Positions 18,870 through 27,435 of a stretch of 64,000 bases of DNA are shown here, piece after piece. The notes below the pieces were generated by a model. That model did no database searches. It was not told where the DNA came from and saw only the letters and a program-made list of their open reading frames with translations. Every line of letters starts with the position of its first letter. Position 1 is the stretch's first letter. A program made the translations under genes and the position numbers. The DNA is from Rathayibacter sp. VKM Ac-2760. Lineage in GTDB: Bacteria; Actinomycetota; Actinomycetes; Actinomycetales; Microbacteriaceae. The stretch is taken from the NCBI RefSeq assembly GCF_009834185.1, contig NZ_CP047173.1, positions 2,480,001 to 2,544,000 of the forward strand, read 5' to 3'.

Positions 18870-19424
18870 CTAGACCTCGAGCAGTTCGGATTCCTTGCGC
18901 TTGAGCGCCTCGTCGATGGCGTCCACGTGCTGCTTGGTGAGGGACTCGAGCTCCTTCTCGCCGCGGGCGAGCTCGTCGTCGCCGATGTCGCCCTTCAGCG
19001 CGTCGAGGTCGCTCTTGGCGCTGCGGCGGATGTTGCGGACGGCGATCTTCGCGTCCTCGGCCTTGGTGCGCACGATCTTCACGAACTCCTTGCGGCGCTC
19101 AGCCGTGAGCTCGGGGAGGTTGATCCGGATGACGGAGCCGTCGTTGGTCGGGTTCGCACCGAGGTTCGGCATGTCCCGGATGGCCTGCTCGATGTCGCGC
19201 AGCGAGCCCTTGTCGTAGGGGGTGACGAGCAGCGTGCGCGCCTCGAGGTTCTGCAGCGAGGCGAGCTGCGACAGCGGCGTCGGCGTGCCGTAGTAGCTCA
19301 CGAGGACCTTCTGGAACATGCCGGGGTTCGCCCGGCCGGTGCGCACCGTGGAGAAGTCCTCCTTGGCGACTCCGACGGCCTTGTCCATCTTGACGGTCGC
19401 GTCGGCCAGTACATCCGAGATCAC
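18870..19424 (-). CDS. frr: ribosome recycling factor
   Basis: 184 residues, the standard RRF length; releases 70S post-termination complexes with EF-G. MDKAVGVAKEDFSTVRTGRANP and IRINLPELTAERRKEFVKI are characteristic. GTG start at 19424 with AAGGAG upstream. Located between pyrH and cdsA on the same strand. Confidence 0.97.
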   Translation of the reverse strand: MISDVLADATVKMDKAVGVAKEDFSTVRTGRANPGMFQKVLVSYYGTPTPLSQLASLQNLEARTLLVTPYDKGSLRDIEQAIRDMPNLGANPTNDGSVIRINLPELTAERRKEFVKIVRTKAEDAKIAVRNIRRSAKSDLDALKGDIGDDELARGEKELESLTKQHVDAIDEALKRKESELLEV

Positions 19425-19477
19425 AGGGGGCTCCTTAAGAGAGGGAAGTGGTCAGTCTAGTTCGGGGCGGGAACGCC

Positions 19478-20209
19478 CTAGGTGGAGACGAGGGTGCCCA
19501 GGCGGGCTCCGCGGATGGCCGCCGCGACGTTGCCGGCCGGCTCCATCCCGAAGACCTGCATCGGCATCCCGTTGTCCATGCAGAGGCTGAAAGCGGTGGA
19601 GTCGACGACCTTCAGGCCGCGCTGCAGCGCCTCCTGGTAGGTGAGGGTGTCGAGCTTCTTCGCGTCGGGATTCGTCCGCGGGTCGTCGTCGTAGACGCCG
19701 TCGACGCCGTTCTTCGCGACGAGCACGAGATCGGCGTGCGTCTCGAGCGCGCGCTGCGCGGCGACGGTGTCGGTGGAGAAGTAGGGCAGCCCTGCGCCGG
19801 CGCCGAAGATCACGACGCGGCCCTTCTCCATGTGCCGGATCGCCCGGCGGGGGATGTAGGGCTCCGCGACCTGCGTCATCGCGATCGCGGACTGGACGCG
19901 CGTCTCGGCGCCGGCCTGCTCGAGGAAGTCCTGGAGGGCGAGGGCGTTCATCACCGTGCCGAGCATGCCCATGTAGTCCGCGCGGCCGCGGTCCATGCCG
20001 CGCTGCGAGAGCTCGGCGCCGCGGAAGAAGTTGCCGCCGCCGACGACCACCGAGATCTCGACCTCGGTCGCGGCATCGGCGATCTCGCGCGCCAGGGCAC
20101 TGATCACGTCCGGGTTCACCCCGAGAGTGCCGGCTCCGAACGCCTCCCCCGACAGCTTCAGCAGCACCCTGCGGCGCTTGCCCGTCGTCTTCGCATCCGT
20201 CTCCGTCAT
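19478..20209 (-). CDS. pyrH: UMP kinase
   Basis: Amino-acid-kinase-family enzyme (243 residues) phosphorylating UMP to UDP in pyrimidine nucleotide synthesis. VLLKLSGEAFG, VVVGGGNFFRG, GVDGVYDDDPR and VVDSTAFSLCMDNGMPMQVF mark the nucleotide- and UMP-binding loops. The ATG at 20209 has GGGAGGAAA about six bases upstream. It is 53 bp ahead of frr, with which it is probably co-transcribed. Confidence 0.97.
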   Translation of the reverse strand: MTETDAKTTGKRRRVLLKLSGEAFGAGTLGVNPDVISALAREIADAATEVEISVVVGGGNFFRGAELSQRGMDRGRADYMGMLGTVMNALALQDFLEQAGAETRVQSAIAMTQVAEPYIPRRAIRHMEKGRVVIFGAGAGLPYFSTDTVAAQRALETHADLVLVAKNGVDGVYDDDPRTNPDAKKLDTLTYQEALQRGLKVVDSTAFSLCMDNGMPMQVFGMEPAGNVAAAIRGARLGTLVST

Positions 20210-20299
20210 CGACGTTTCCTCCCGTAGACCCGTACAAACCTATCCCGCGCGGAGCACGCCCCGCGACCACGCCCGGGCACCTGCCCCGGGCAGAGCGAA

Positions 20300-20333
20300 G
20301 GGAGCCCGGGTCGACTGAACGACCCGGACTCCC
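20300..20333 (-). terminator. hairpin after tsf
   Basis: GGGAGCCCGGGTCG (20300-20313) pairs with CGACCCGGACTCCC (20320-20333), 13 of 14 positions, loop ACTGAA. It begins 14 bp past the tsf stop, read on the minus strand. A second GC hairpin (GCCCGGG...CCCGGGC near 20270-20292) follows. No T run. Confidence 0.65.
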
Positions 20334-20346
20334 CTCGCCGCGCGTG

Positions 20347-21174
20347 CTACGCGCCGACCTTGAAGCGGGCGAAGCCCGACACGGTCAGACCGGCGTCCGC
20401 GACGACCTTGCTGATGGACAGCTTGTTGTCCTTGGCGTAGTCCTGGTCGAGCAGCGCGACCTGCTTGAAGTACGCGTTGACGCGACCCTCGATGATCTTC
20501 GGCAGGGCGGCCTCGGGCTTGCCCTCGCCGCGCGAGATCTCCTCGACGATGCGGCGCTCGTTGTCGACCTCCGACTGCGGCACGTCCTCGCGCGACAGGT
20601 AGGAGGGGTTGGCGAACGAGATGTGCTGCGCGATCGAGCGGGCGGTGTCCGCGTCGTCGCCCGAGTAGCCCAGGACCACGCCGACCTGCGGGGGCAGGTC
20701 CTTGTTGGTCTTGTGCAGGTAGACGGCGAAGTGCTCACCGGAGACGGCGGCGACGCGGCGCAGCTCGACCTTCTCGCCGAGGATCGCGGCCTCGTCGTTG
20801 ATGAGGTCGGCGACGGTCTTGTCACCGGCGGGGGCGGCGAGGCCCTCCTCGACGCTGGTGGCGCCGGCGGCGACGATCGCGTCGAGCACACCCTCGGACA
20901 GGGCGATGAACTTGGTGCCCTTGGCGACGAAGTCGGTCTCGCAGGCGAGCTCGATCAGGGTGGCGACGCCGTCCTTCTCGGCGGCGGCGACGAGGCCCTC
21001 GCTCGTGGAGCGGTCGGCGCGCTTCGCGTTGCCCTTGGCGCCCTTGAGGCGGAGGATCTCGACCGCCTTGTCCAGGTCGCCGTCGGCCTCGACGAGCGCG
21101 TTCTTGGTGTCGACCATGCCGGTTCCGAGCTGCTCGCGCAGCGTCTTGACGTCAGCGAGGCTGAAAGTAGCCAT
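20347..21174 (-). CDS. tsf: translation elongation factor Ts
   Basis: 275-residue nucleotide exchange factor for EF-Tu. MATFSLADVKTLREQLGTGM with the UBA-type N-domain and the ACETDFVAKGTKF motif (TDFV contacts EF-Tu) are clear. The ATG at 21174 is used; the frame is open upstream but unlike any EF-Ts. It follows rpsB on the same strand after a hairpin, so it may be partly read through from rpsB. Confidence 0.97.
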   Translation of the reverse strand: MATFSLADVKTLREQLGTGMVDTKNALVEADGDLDKAVEILRLKGAKGNAKRADRSTSEGLVAAAEKDGVATLIELACETDFVAKGTKFIALSEGVLDAIVAAGATSVEEGLAAPAGDKTVADLINDEAAILGEKVELRRVAAVSGEHFAVYLHKTNKDLPPQVGVVLGYSGDDADTARSIAQHISFANPSYLSREDVPQSEVDNERRIVEEISRGEGKPEAALPKIIEGRVNAYFKQVALLDQDYAKDNKLSISKVVADAGLTVSGFARFKVGA

Positions 21175-21345
21175 AGTTCTGCGAACTCCTCTGTAAGTGT
21201 CCGGTCGGCGCGGCGCTTCGAGCACCTGCGCCCGACCGGACGTCGTGGTCTGCCGTTCCCGCGGCGACGGGCCTCGGTCTCGAGGACTCCATCACGCCGT
21301 GGTGTCGGCGGTTCTGATTCGTGGTGAACGTGCACCGAATGAGCA

Positions 21346-21383
21346 GGGGCCGGACGGGCGCTCTCGCGACCCGTCCGACCCCC
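21346..21383 (-). terminator. hairpin between rpsB and tsf
   Basis: GGGGCCGGACGGG (21346-21358) against CCCGTCCGACCCCC (21370-21383): a stem of eight perfect pairs extended by a GGGG/CCCC block, 11-base loop. It lies 16 bp after the rpsB stop. Could attenuate transcription from rpsB into tsf. Confidence 0.6.
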
Positions 21384-21398
21384 GGCTCAGTGCGGGTG

Positions 21399-22376
21399 TC
21401 AGACGGACGCGGGGGTCTCGTCGGTCGCGGGCTCGGCGGCGGGCGCCTCGGCGTCGGCGACGGCCTCGTCGGCGGTCGCGAGCTCGGCGTCGGCGACCTT
21501 CTCGGTCTCGGCGCCGGCCTGCTCGGCGGGCTCCTGGACGTCGGACGCCGGGGCGTCGGTCGCGGCGGCGTCGGTCGACGCGGCATCGGTCGAGGCGGCG
21601 GAGTCGTCGCTCGTGGTGAGCAGCTCCTTCTCCCACTCGGCGAGCGGCTCGACGGCGGAGACGTTGCCCTCGGCCTCGGGCTTCTGGTGACGCTGGATGA
21701 GGCCCTCGGCCGCGGCGTCGGCGACGATGCGGGTGAGCAGGCTCACCGAGCGGATCGCGTCGTCGTTGCCCGGGATCGGGTACTGGACCTCGTCGGGGTC
21801 GCAGTTCGTGTCGAGGATGCCGATGACCGGGATGCCCAGCTTCTTGGCCTCGTCGATCGCGAGGTGCTCCTTCTTGGTGTCGACGACCCAGAGGGCCGAC
21901 GGCGTCTTCGAGAGGTTCCGGATGCCGCCGAGCGACTTGTGCAGCTTGTCGAGCTCCCGCTTCTTGATGAGGAGCTCCTTCTTCGTGAAGCCGCTCTTCG
22001 CGGTGTCGTCGAAGTCCAGCTCCTCGAGCTCCTTCATGCGCGCGAGGCGCTTGGAGACCGTCTGGAAGTTGGTGAGGAGGCCACCGAGCCAGCGCTGGTT
22101 GACGTAGGGCTGGCCGACGCGGGTCGCCTGCTCGGAGATCGCGTTCTGCGCCTGCTTCTTCGTGCCGACGAAGAGGATGGTGCCGCCGTGGGCGACCGTC
22201 TCCTTGACGAAGTCGTAGGTCTTGTCGATGTAGGCCAGCGACTGCTGGAGGTCGATGATGTAGCTGCCCGAGCGCTCGGTCAGGATGAAGCGCTTCATCT
22301 TCGGGTTCCAGCGACGGGTCTGGTGCCCGAAGTGGACGCCGCTGTCGAGCAGCTGGCGCATGGTGACGACTGCCAT
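21399..22376 (-). CDS. rpsB: 30S ribosomal protein S2, with acidic C-terminal extension
   Basis: MAVVTMRQLLDSGVHFGHQT and YVNQRWLGGLLTNF are hallmark S2 sequences. The ATG at 22376 has AAGGAGAA upstream. The protein is 325 residues; the S2 core ends near residue 255 and is followed by ~70 residues of Ala/Asp/Glu/Thr low complexity (DAASTDAAATDAPASD), probably disordered. It is the first gene of the rpsB-tsf unit. Upstream lies a long non-coding region with a tandem repeat array. Confidence 0.97.
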   Translation of the reverse strand: MAVVTMRQLLDSGVHFGHQTRRWNPKMKRFILTERSGSYIIDLQQSLAYIDKTYDFVKETVAHGGTILFVGTKKQAQNAISEQATRVGQPYVNQRWLGGLLTNFQTVSKRLARMKELEELDFDDTAKSGFTKKELLIKKRELDKLHKSLGGIRNLSKTPSALWVVDTKKEHLAIDEAKKLGIPVIGILDTNCDPDEVQYPIPGNDDAIRSVSLLTRIVADAAAEGLIQRHQKPEAEGNVSAVEPLAEWEKELLTTSDDSAASTDAASTDAAATDAPASDVQEPAEQAGAETEKVADAELATADEAVADAEAPAAEPATDETPASV

Positions 22377-22570
22377 GAGTCGTTCTCCTTGTCTGGGGCC
22401 CGGGCGCACGACGGCGCCGAACTCCCGTTCGGTTGTCTGCGACGGCCGGTCGGCACGTCGCCCTGGCGCCCGGCGCGCTCCCGCCCTCCTCGCGCTGGGC
22501 GAAGGGGACCGTGGGGAGCGTTGGCCGAATGGGCGCGCGTAGTCACCCCGACGAGCGAGGTGCTCCGAGA

Positions 22571-22578
22571 AGCCTAGC
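22571..22578 (-). promoter_or_regulatory. candidate extended -10 of the rpsB promoter
   Basis: Read on the minus strand, TGCTAGGCT contains an extended -10 (TGN plus TAGGCT). It is about 190 bp upstream of the rpsB ATG and about 105 bp from the tandem repeat array. No good -35 is seen. Between it and rpsB (22377-22570) I see no ORF or recognised riboregulator. Confidence 0.35.
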
Positions 22579-22681
22579 ACCACGACGGCCGCGCACTCCG
22601 CGGGCGCGGGGGGCGCGGCTCACGCCCGCGCCGCTCTGTTTTCGGGCGGCACCGCCTCCGGCATGCCGCGCGCTCCTCCAG

Positions 22682-23218
22682 CACGCGAAAACACCTCCGA
22701 CACGCGGGAACCGGCCGATCCCACGAGCCGAAGCCCGCTCCGCGAGCCGAAGCTCCGCGCGACGACCGCCGGCACGCGGAAACACCTCCGGTACGCAGGA
22801 ACGGGCCGATCCCACGAGCCGAAGCCCGTTCCACGAGCCGCAGCTCCCCGGACGACCTCCGGCACGCGAAAACACCTCCGGCACGCGGAAACCGGCCGAT
22901 CCCACGAGCCGAAGCCCGTTCCACGAGCCGAAGCTCCCCCGGACGACCTCCGGCACGCGAAAACACCTCCGGCACGCGGAAACCGGCCGATCCCACGAGC
23001 CGAAGCCCGTTCCACGAGCCGCAGCTCCCCCGGACGACCTCCGGCACGCGAAAACACCTCCGGCACGCGGAAACCGGCCGATCCCACGAGCCGAAGCCCG
23101 TTCCACGAGCCGAAGCTCGCCGCGACGACCTCCGGCACGCAGAAACACCTCCGGCTCGCAGAACCGCGGGAGTTCGACGAGCCGGAACTGGTTCCGCGAG
23201 CCGGAGCTCGGCGCGAGG
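22682..23218. repeat. six-copy 90/91-bp tandem repeat array
   Basis: Units start at 22682, 22772, 22862, 22953, 23044 and 23135 (spacing 90, 90, 91, 91, 91); the last is degenerate after about 23170. Each unit is itself two doublets: GGCACGCGAAAACACCTCC followed by a variant GGCACGCGGAAACCGG, then CCACGAGCCGAAGCCCGTT followed by CCACGAGCCGAAGCTC. Frames stay open on the minus strand but shift between 90- and 91-bp units, so it is unlikely to be coding. It lies between the 3' end of the sugar porter gene and the rpsB promoter region. Composition is richer in A than the surroundings. Confidence 0.93.
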
Positions 23219-23230
23219 GCGGGGCAGGCG

Positions 23231-24694
23231 CTACTTGCGCGCCGACTTCATCACGGTGCGGATGTGCAGCGTGTCCATCTCCTCCAGCGAGCGCCCCTTG
23301 GTCTCGGGCACGAACATGAAGACGAAGAAGAACGAGAGCGCCGCGAAGGCCGCGTAGAGGCCGTAGGCGAGGGTCAGCGAGACGTCCTGCGACAGGATCG
23401 GGAACGTGACCGTGATCACGAAGTTCGCGATCCACTGCGCGGAGGCTGCGAGGCCGAGCGCCGCGGCGCGGATCCGGTTGGGGAAGATCTCGCCGAGCAG
23501 CACCCAGACCAGCGGGCCCCAGGTCGCGCCGAAGAAGACGACGAAGGCGTTGGCCGAGACCAGTGCGATCGGGCCCCAGGCGCCGGGGAGCGACACGTCC
23601 TCGCCGCTGATCGTCGACTGGCTGAAGGCCAGCGCCATCAGCCCGAGCGAGATCGCCATTCCCGCGGATCCGACGAGCAGCAGCGGCTTCCGGCCGACCT
23701 TGTCCACCAGGAAGATCGCGACGAAGGTGACCACGACGTTGACGATGGAGGTGAAGACCGAGATCGCGAAGGAGTTCGACTCGTCGAAGCCGACCGCGCT
23801 CCAGAGCGAGGTCGAGTAGTAGAAGATCACGTTGATGCCGACGAACTGCTGGAAGACCGACAGCAGGATGCCGACCCAGACGACCGGCAGCAGACCGAGC
23901 GCCGGGCCGCGCAGGCTCGAGCGCTGGGCGTTCTCGGCGTCCTCGTCGATCTTCTTCTGGATGTCGGCCAGCGCCTCGTCCACCTCGTCGCGCGGGGTGA
24001 CCGTCGCGAGGACCTTGCGGGCGTCGTCCGAGCGGCCGCGAGTGGCCAGGTAGCGCGGCGACTCCGGAAGGGTGAGGGCGAGCAGACCGTAGATGACGGC
24101 GGGGACGGCGCAGGCGATGAACATCCAGCGCCAGGCCGCGACACCGAACCAGTAGGGCTCGGAGGCGCCGCCGGCGCCCTCCGCGATGATCGTGTCCGAG
24201 AGCAGGGCGGCGAAGATGCCGAGCGTGATCGCGAGCTGCTGGAGCGAGGCGAGGGCCCCGCGGATCGCCTTCGGCGCGATCTCGGAGATGTAGGTGGGGG
24301 CGATCACCGAGGCGATGCCGATGCCGAGCCCGCCGATCACCCGCCAGAGCACCAGGTCCCAGACCGCGAACGCCGCGCCGGCGCCGATCGAGGAGATGAA
24401 GAAGAGGCCGGCGCCGAGCAGCATCACCTTGATGCGGCCCCAGCGGTCGGCGAGGCGGCCCGCGAGGTACGCGCCGAGCGCGCAGCCGAGCAGGGCGGAC
24501 GCGACGGCGAAGCCGATCAGGGCGGCCGAGAGCTCGAACTCGCCCTGCACCGCCTCGACCGCACCGTTGACCACCGACGAGTCGAAGCCGAAGAGGAAGC
24601 CGCCGACCGCCGCCGCGATGGCGAGACCGATCACCTTCCTCTTCAGCTTCGCCGCCGAGGGGTTCGGGATGGTGTCAGATCGTCCGCTGGTCAT
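23231..24694 (-). CDS. sugar porter, major facilitator superfamily
   Basis: 487-residue proton-linked sugar transporter of the inner membrane with twelve hydrophobic segments. Sugar-porter signatures: GFDSSVVNGA in TM1, GRLADRWGRIK between TM2 and TM3, PESPRYLA before the central loop, QQFVGINVIFYYS in TM7, DKVGRKPLL between TM8 and TM9, and PETKGRSLEEMD at the end. Close to XylE/GalP/AraE type, so a pentose or hexose substrate is inferred. ATG 24694 has GGAGACGACC upstream. It is divergent from the M23 gene and is not usually part of the rpsB neighbourhood, so it is probably an inserted gene. Confidence 0.92.
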   Translation of the reverse strand: MTSGRSDTIPNPSAAKLKRKVIGLAIAAAVGGFLFGFDSSVVNGAVEAVQGEFELSAALIGFAVASALLGCALGAYLAGRLADRWGRIKVMLLGAGLFFISSIGAGAAFAVWDLVLWRVIGGLGIGIASVIAPTYISEIAPKAIRGALASLQQLAITLGIFAALLSDTIIAEGAGGASEPYWFGVAAWRWMFIACAVPAVIYGLLALTLPESPRYLATRGRSDDARKVLATVTPRDEVDEALADIQKKIDEDAENAQRSSLRGPALGLLPVVWVGILLSVFQQFVGINVIFYYSTSLWSAVGFDESNSFAISVFTSIVNVVVTFVAIFLVDKVGRKPLLLVGSAGMAISLGLMALAFSQSTISGEDVSLPGAWGPIALVSANAFVVFFGATWGPLVWVLLGEIFPNRIRAAALGLAASAQWIANFVITVTFPILSQDVSLTLAYGLYAAFAALSFFFVFMFVPETKGRSLEEMDTLHIRTVMKSARK

Positions 24695-24897
24695 GGTCGT
24701 CTCCGATTCTCGCCGCCGGTGGGTGCGGTGTCTCCGCGCCCGCTCCGGATCACAGGCACGTTACTCCCGCCTGCGAATGTGTCGGGACGGGTTGCGGAAC
24801 AGCTGTCGTGTCGTCGTTCCTCCACAGCCGTCGTCCCGGCAGGTTCTCCCCCGGTCCGGCCGGGAGTCGACCACGTGCCCGCGCGGTCGGCGAGCGT

Positions 24898-25386
24898 ATG
24901 CGCATGATTCCTCGCCTCCTCCTGCGCCCGGGCGTGTTCCTCGCGCTCGCCCTGCTCGCCCCGATGCTCTGGACGCCGCCGGTGGACGGCTTCTCCGTCG
25001 TCGAGCCGTGGCGGGCGCCGGCGCACCGCTACGCGGCCGGGCACCGCGGCATCGACCTCGCCGCTGCTTCCGGCGCCGTCGTGCGGGCCGTCGCGGACGG
25101 GCGGGTGTCGTTCGCGGGGCCGGTGGTCGACCGGGGCGTGGTCAGCATCGAGCACGCCGGCGGGCTGGTGTCGAGCATCGAGCCGGTCGAGCCGTCGGTG
25201 GCGGCGGGTCAGGAGGTGCGCGCGGGGGACGTGATCGGCGCGGTGGGGGCGGGCGGGCACTGCGACGGCTCGTGCGTGCACCTCGGGGTGCGGGAGGACG
25301 GGGAGTACGTGAACCCGATGCGGTTCTTCGGCGGGATCCCGCGGGCCGTGCTGCTGCCGATGGACGGCGTGGCCGTCGCGGCGGCG
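24898..25386 (+). CDS. M23-family peptidase, no in-frame stop before xerC
   Basis: ATG 24898 gives a hydrophobic signal segment (LLLRPGVFLALALLAPMLW) and a LytM/M23 domain: HRYAAGHRGIDLAA (HxxxD zinc ligands), VADGRVSFAGPV, VAAGQEVRAGDVIGAVG and CVHLGVREDGEYVNPM. The recognisable protein ends at GGIPRAVLLPM near 25365, but no stop follows in this frame: it stays open to 26232, across the opposite-strand xerC. The end given here is the border with xerC. A TGA at 25400-25402 exists only in the +1 frame. Either the stop was lost or a frameshift is present. Peptidoglycan hydrolase role inferred; M23 beside rpsB is common in actinobacteria. Confidence 0.7.
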
Positions 25387-26331
25387 TCAGGCGCGCGGGT
25401 GAGCGAGCCGGTAGGCCTCGCGGATCCGCTCGGTCGAGACGTGCGTGTAGATCTGCGTGGTGCCGAGGCTCGCGTGGCCGAGCAGCTCCTGCACGGCGCG
25501 GAGGTCCGCTCCCCCGTCGAGCAGGTGGGTCGCGGCGGTGTGGCGGAGGGTGTGCGGGCCGGAGGGGCCGGAGCCCTGGCCGCCGTCGAGGAGCCGGGAC
25601 ACGACGCCGTAGACGGTGCGCGGGGTGAGGCGGGCGCCTCGCCGGCCCAGGAGCAGGGCCGACGAGCCGGTCGCGGTGAGCAGCTGCGGACGCGCCTTCT
25701 CCAGGTAGTCGGTGAGCGCCTCCTTCGCGGGGACGCCGAACGGCACGACGCGCTGCTTGCTGCCCTTGCCGGTGACGAGGACGGTGAGCCGGCCGAGGTC
25801 GAGGTCACCGACGTCGACCGCGACCAGTTCCGAGACGCGGATGCCGGACGCGTAGAGCAACTCGATGATCGCCAGATCGCGGAGTGCGACCGGGTCGTCG
25901 GTCGACCCGCGTGCGGCGACCACGTCGATCACGTGCTCCGCCTGCGGCTGCGTGAGCACGCGCGGCAGCGGCCGCCCGCCCTTCGGAGTCCGCAGGCGCG
26001 CCGCGACGTCGATCGGCAGCCGCTCGGAGCGCTGCGCCCAGGAGGCGAACGAGCGGACGGCCGCGGTCCGCCGGGCGAGCGTCGCGCGGGCGACCCCGGT
26101 CTGCGACTCGTGCCACAGCCAGTCGCGGAGGAGCTCGAGGTCGAGCTGGGCGAGCCACGGCCTCTGCTTCTTCGCCGCGAAGTCGATCAGCGTGGAGAGG
26201 TCGGAGCGGTAGCCGCGGGCCGTCGCGGGTGAGAGCGAGCGCTCGTCGAGGACGTAGCGGAGGAAGTCCTCGACGGCGCCGGCGAGCGGCTCGCCCCGCG
26301 GCGGTGTGGCGTCGGGAGACGCGTCAGCCAT
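25387..26331 (-). CDS. xerC: tyrosine recombinase XerC
   Basis: 314-residue site-specific recombinase resolving chromosome dimers at dif. N-terminal SAM-like core-binding domain (residues ~18-105), catalytic domain with Arg165 (SGIRVSE), Lys189 (TGKGSKQR), His260/Arg263 (HTLRHT), His286 (LLGHASLG) and Tyr295 (IYTHV): the complete set. It overlaps the phosphodiesterase gene by eight bases and is downstream of dprA in the conserved comM-dprA-xerC order. No attachment site or mobile cargo nearby, so a housekeeping Xer is favoured over a phage integrase. Confidence 0.94.
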   Translation of the reverse strand: MADASPDATPPRGEPLAGAVEDFLRYVLDERSLSPATARGYRSDLSTLIDFAAKKQRPWLAQLDLELLRDWLWHESQTGVARATLARRTAAVRSFASWAQRSERLPIDVAARLRTPKGGRPLPRVLTQPQAEHVIDVVAARGSTDDPVALRDLAIIELLYASGIRVSELVAVDVGDLDLGRLTVLVTGKGSKQRVVPFGVPAKEALTDYLEKARPQLLTATGSSALLLGRRGARLTPRTVYGVVSRLLDGGQGSGPSGPHTLRHTAATHLLDGGADLRAVQELLGHASLGTTQIYTHVSTERIREAYRLAHPRA

Positions 26332-27265
26332 CGGTGCTCGGCATCCGCGACCAGAGATCGATGCGGCCCTGCTCGTCCAGGCTCTCGAGCGTCTCGATCA
26401 GGTCGGTGCCGAAGCGGGTCGCGATCGGCGCCGTCGCGCTGGGGACGAGCGAGGTGACGACCGTCTCGGGGTGCACGTGCACGAGCGAGAAGCTCTGCGC
26501 CCCGTCGATGCCGGCCAGCTCGCGCTCCGGAGCACCGAGATCCATCGTGTAGCTGGTCGCTCCGGCGACGAGGACGGGCACGCCCGCGAAGGTCGCGGCC
26601 GTCGGGTAGTGCAGGTGCCCGCCGAGGATCGCGCGCACGTCCGACCCGCGCAGCACCTCCTCCAGCTCGTCCATCCCGCGGAGCTCGAGCACCGTCATCG
26701 CCCCGAGCGGCGTCGGCAGCGGCGGGTGGTGCAGCGCGAGGACGGTGCCGAGCGGGGCGGGCGTCGCCAGCTCCGCGGTGAGGGCCTCGAGCTGCTCGCC
26801 GGTCAGCGCACCGTGGTGGTACCCCGGCACCGCACTGTCGAGCGCGAGGAGCCGCAGCCCGCCGAGGTCGACGACCTGATCGATCGGCGCGTCGCTCGGC
26901 TCCTGATCGAGGAGCACCCGGCGGAAGGCACCGCGCTCGTCGTGGTTGCCCATCACCCAGACGATCGGGCAGCCGAACCGCTCCGCCACCGGATCGAGCA
27001 CACCCTTCACCCGCCGGTACGCGTCCTCCTCACCCCGGTCGGCGACGTCTCCCGTGACGAGGATCGCGTCGAGCCGGCCGCCGCGCTCGACGAGCCGTGC
27101 GAGCGCCTGCTCGAGCCGGGCGACGGTGTCGACGCGCCCGTAGAGCGGGGCGCCCTCGGCGAGGAAGTGCGTGTCGCTGAGGTGCGCGATCACCCGGTCG
27201 GCGGCCCGGAAGTGCCCGAGCTGCGGATGCTCCGGCCGCGTCCCCGTCGTCGTCTCGTCGCTCAT
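26324..27265 (-). CDS. metallophosphoesterase, CpdA-like cyclic nucleotide phosphodiesterase
   Basis: 313 residues. The calcineurin-like metal motifs are all present: LSDTHF, GDVADRG, GNHDE, ALHHPP and GGHLHYPT. This order and spacing match class III cyclic-nucleotide phosphodiesterases (CpdA/Rv0805 type), so 3',5'-cAMP hydrolysis is a reasonable but unproven guess. Cytosolic, no signal peptide. Inserted between dprA and xerC and overlapping xerC by eight bases. The upstream gap 27266-27435 shows no gene. Confidence 0.85.
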   Translation of the reverse strand: MSDETTTGTRPEHPQLGHFRAADRVIAHLSDTHFLAEGAPLYGRVDTVARLEQALARLVERGGRLDAILVTGDVADRGEEDAYRRVKGVLDPVAERFGCPIVWVMGNHDERGAFRRVLLDQEPSDAPIDQVVDLGGLRLLALDSAVPGYHHGALTGEQLEALTAELATPAPLGTVLALHHPPLPTPLGAMTVLELRGMDELEEVLRGSDVRAILGGHLHYPTAATFAGVPVLVAGATSYTMDLGAPERELAGIDGAQSFSLVHVHPETVVTSLVPSATAPIATRFGTDLIETLESLDEQGRIDLWSRMPSTDG

Positions 27266-27435
27266 GCGGCTCCCCTCGCTGCTCCGGTGTCAGCGTAGGC
27301 CGCACCGCCGACAGCGCCGCCCCGACCGGCGGCGGATCGGGAGAAGGACGCCGCCGCGAGCCGACCCCTCGCACGGACGACCACGGCGGCGGACGACCGC
27401 GAGCGAAGTCCCGAGATCGACTCCGCGCGGTCCGC

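Noticed and set aside
22682..23218. CRISPR array
   Set aside because: Repeats are about 90 bp, contiguous, with no unique spacers, and there are no cas genes in the window.
22543..23435. Minus-strand frames through the 90-bp tandem array (repeating LVERASARGIGRF)
   Set aside because: 90- and 91-bp units shift the frame between copies, several frames are open at once, and no start with ribosome site or signal is seen. Treated as non-coding repeat.
25387..26331. xerC as a phage or mobile-element integrase
   Set aside because: It sits in the conserved comM-dprA-xerC order, overlaps its neighbour gene, and there is no attachment site, tRNA or cargo next to it.
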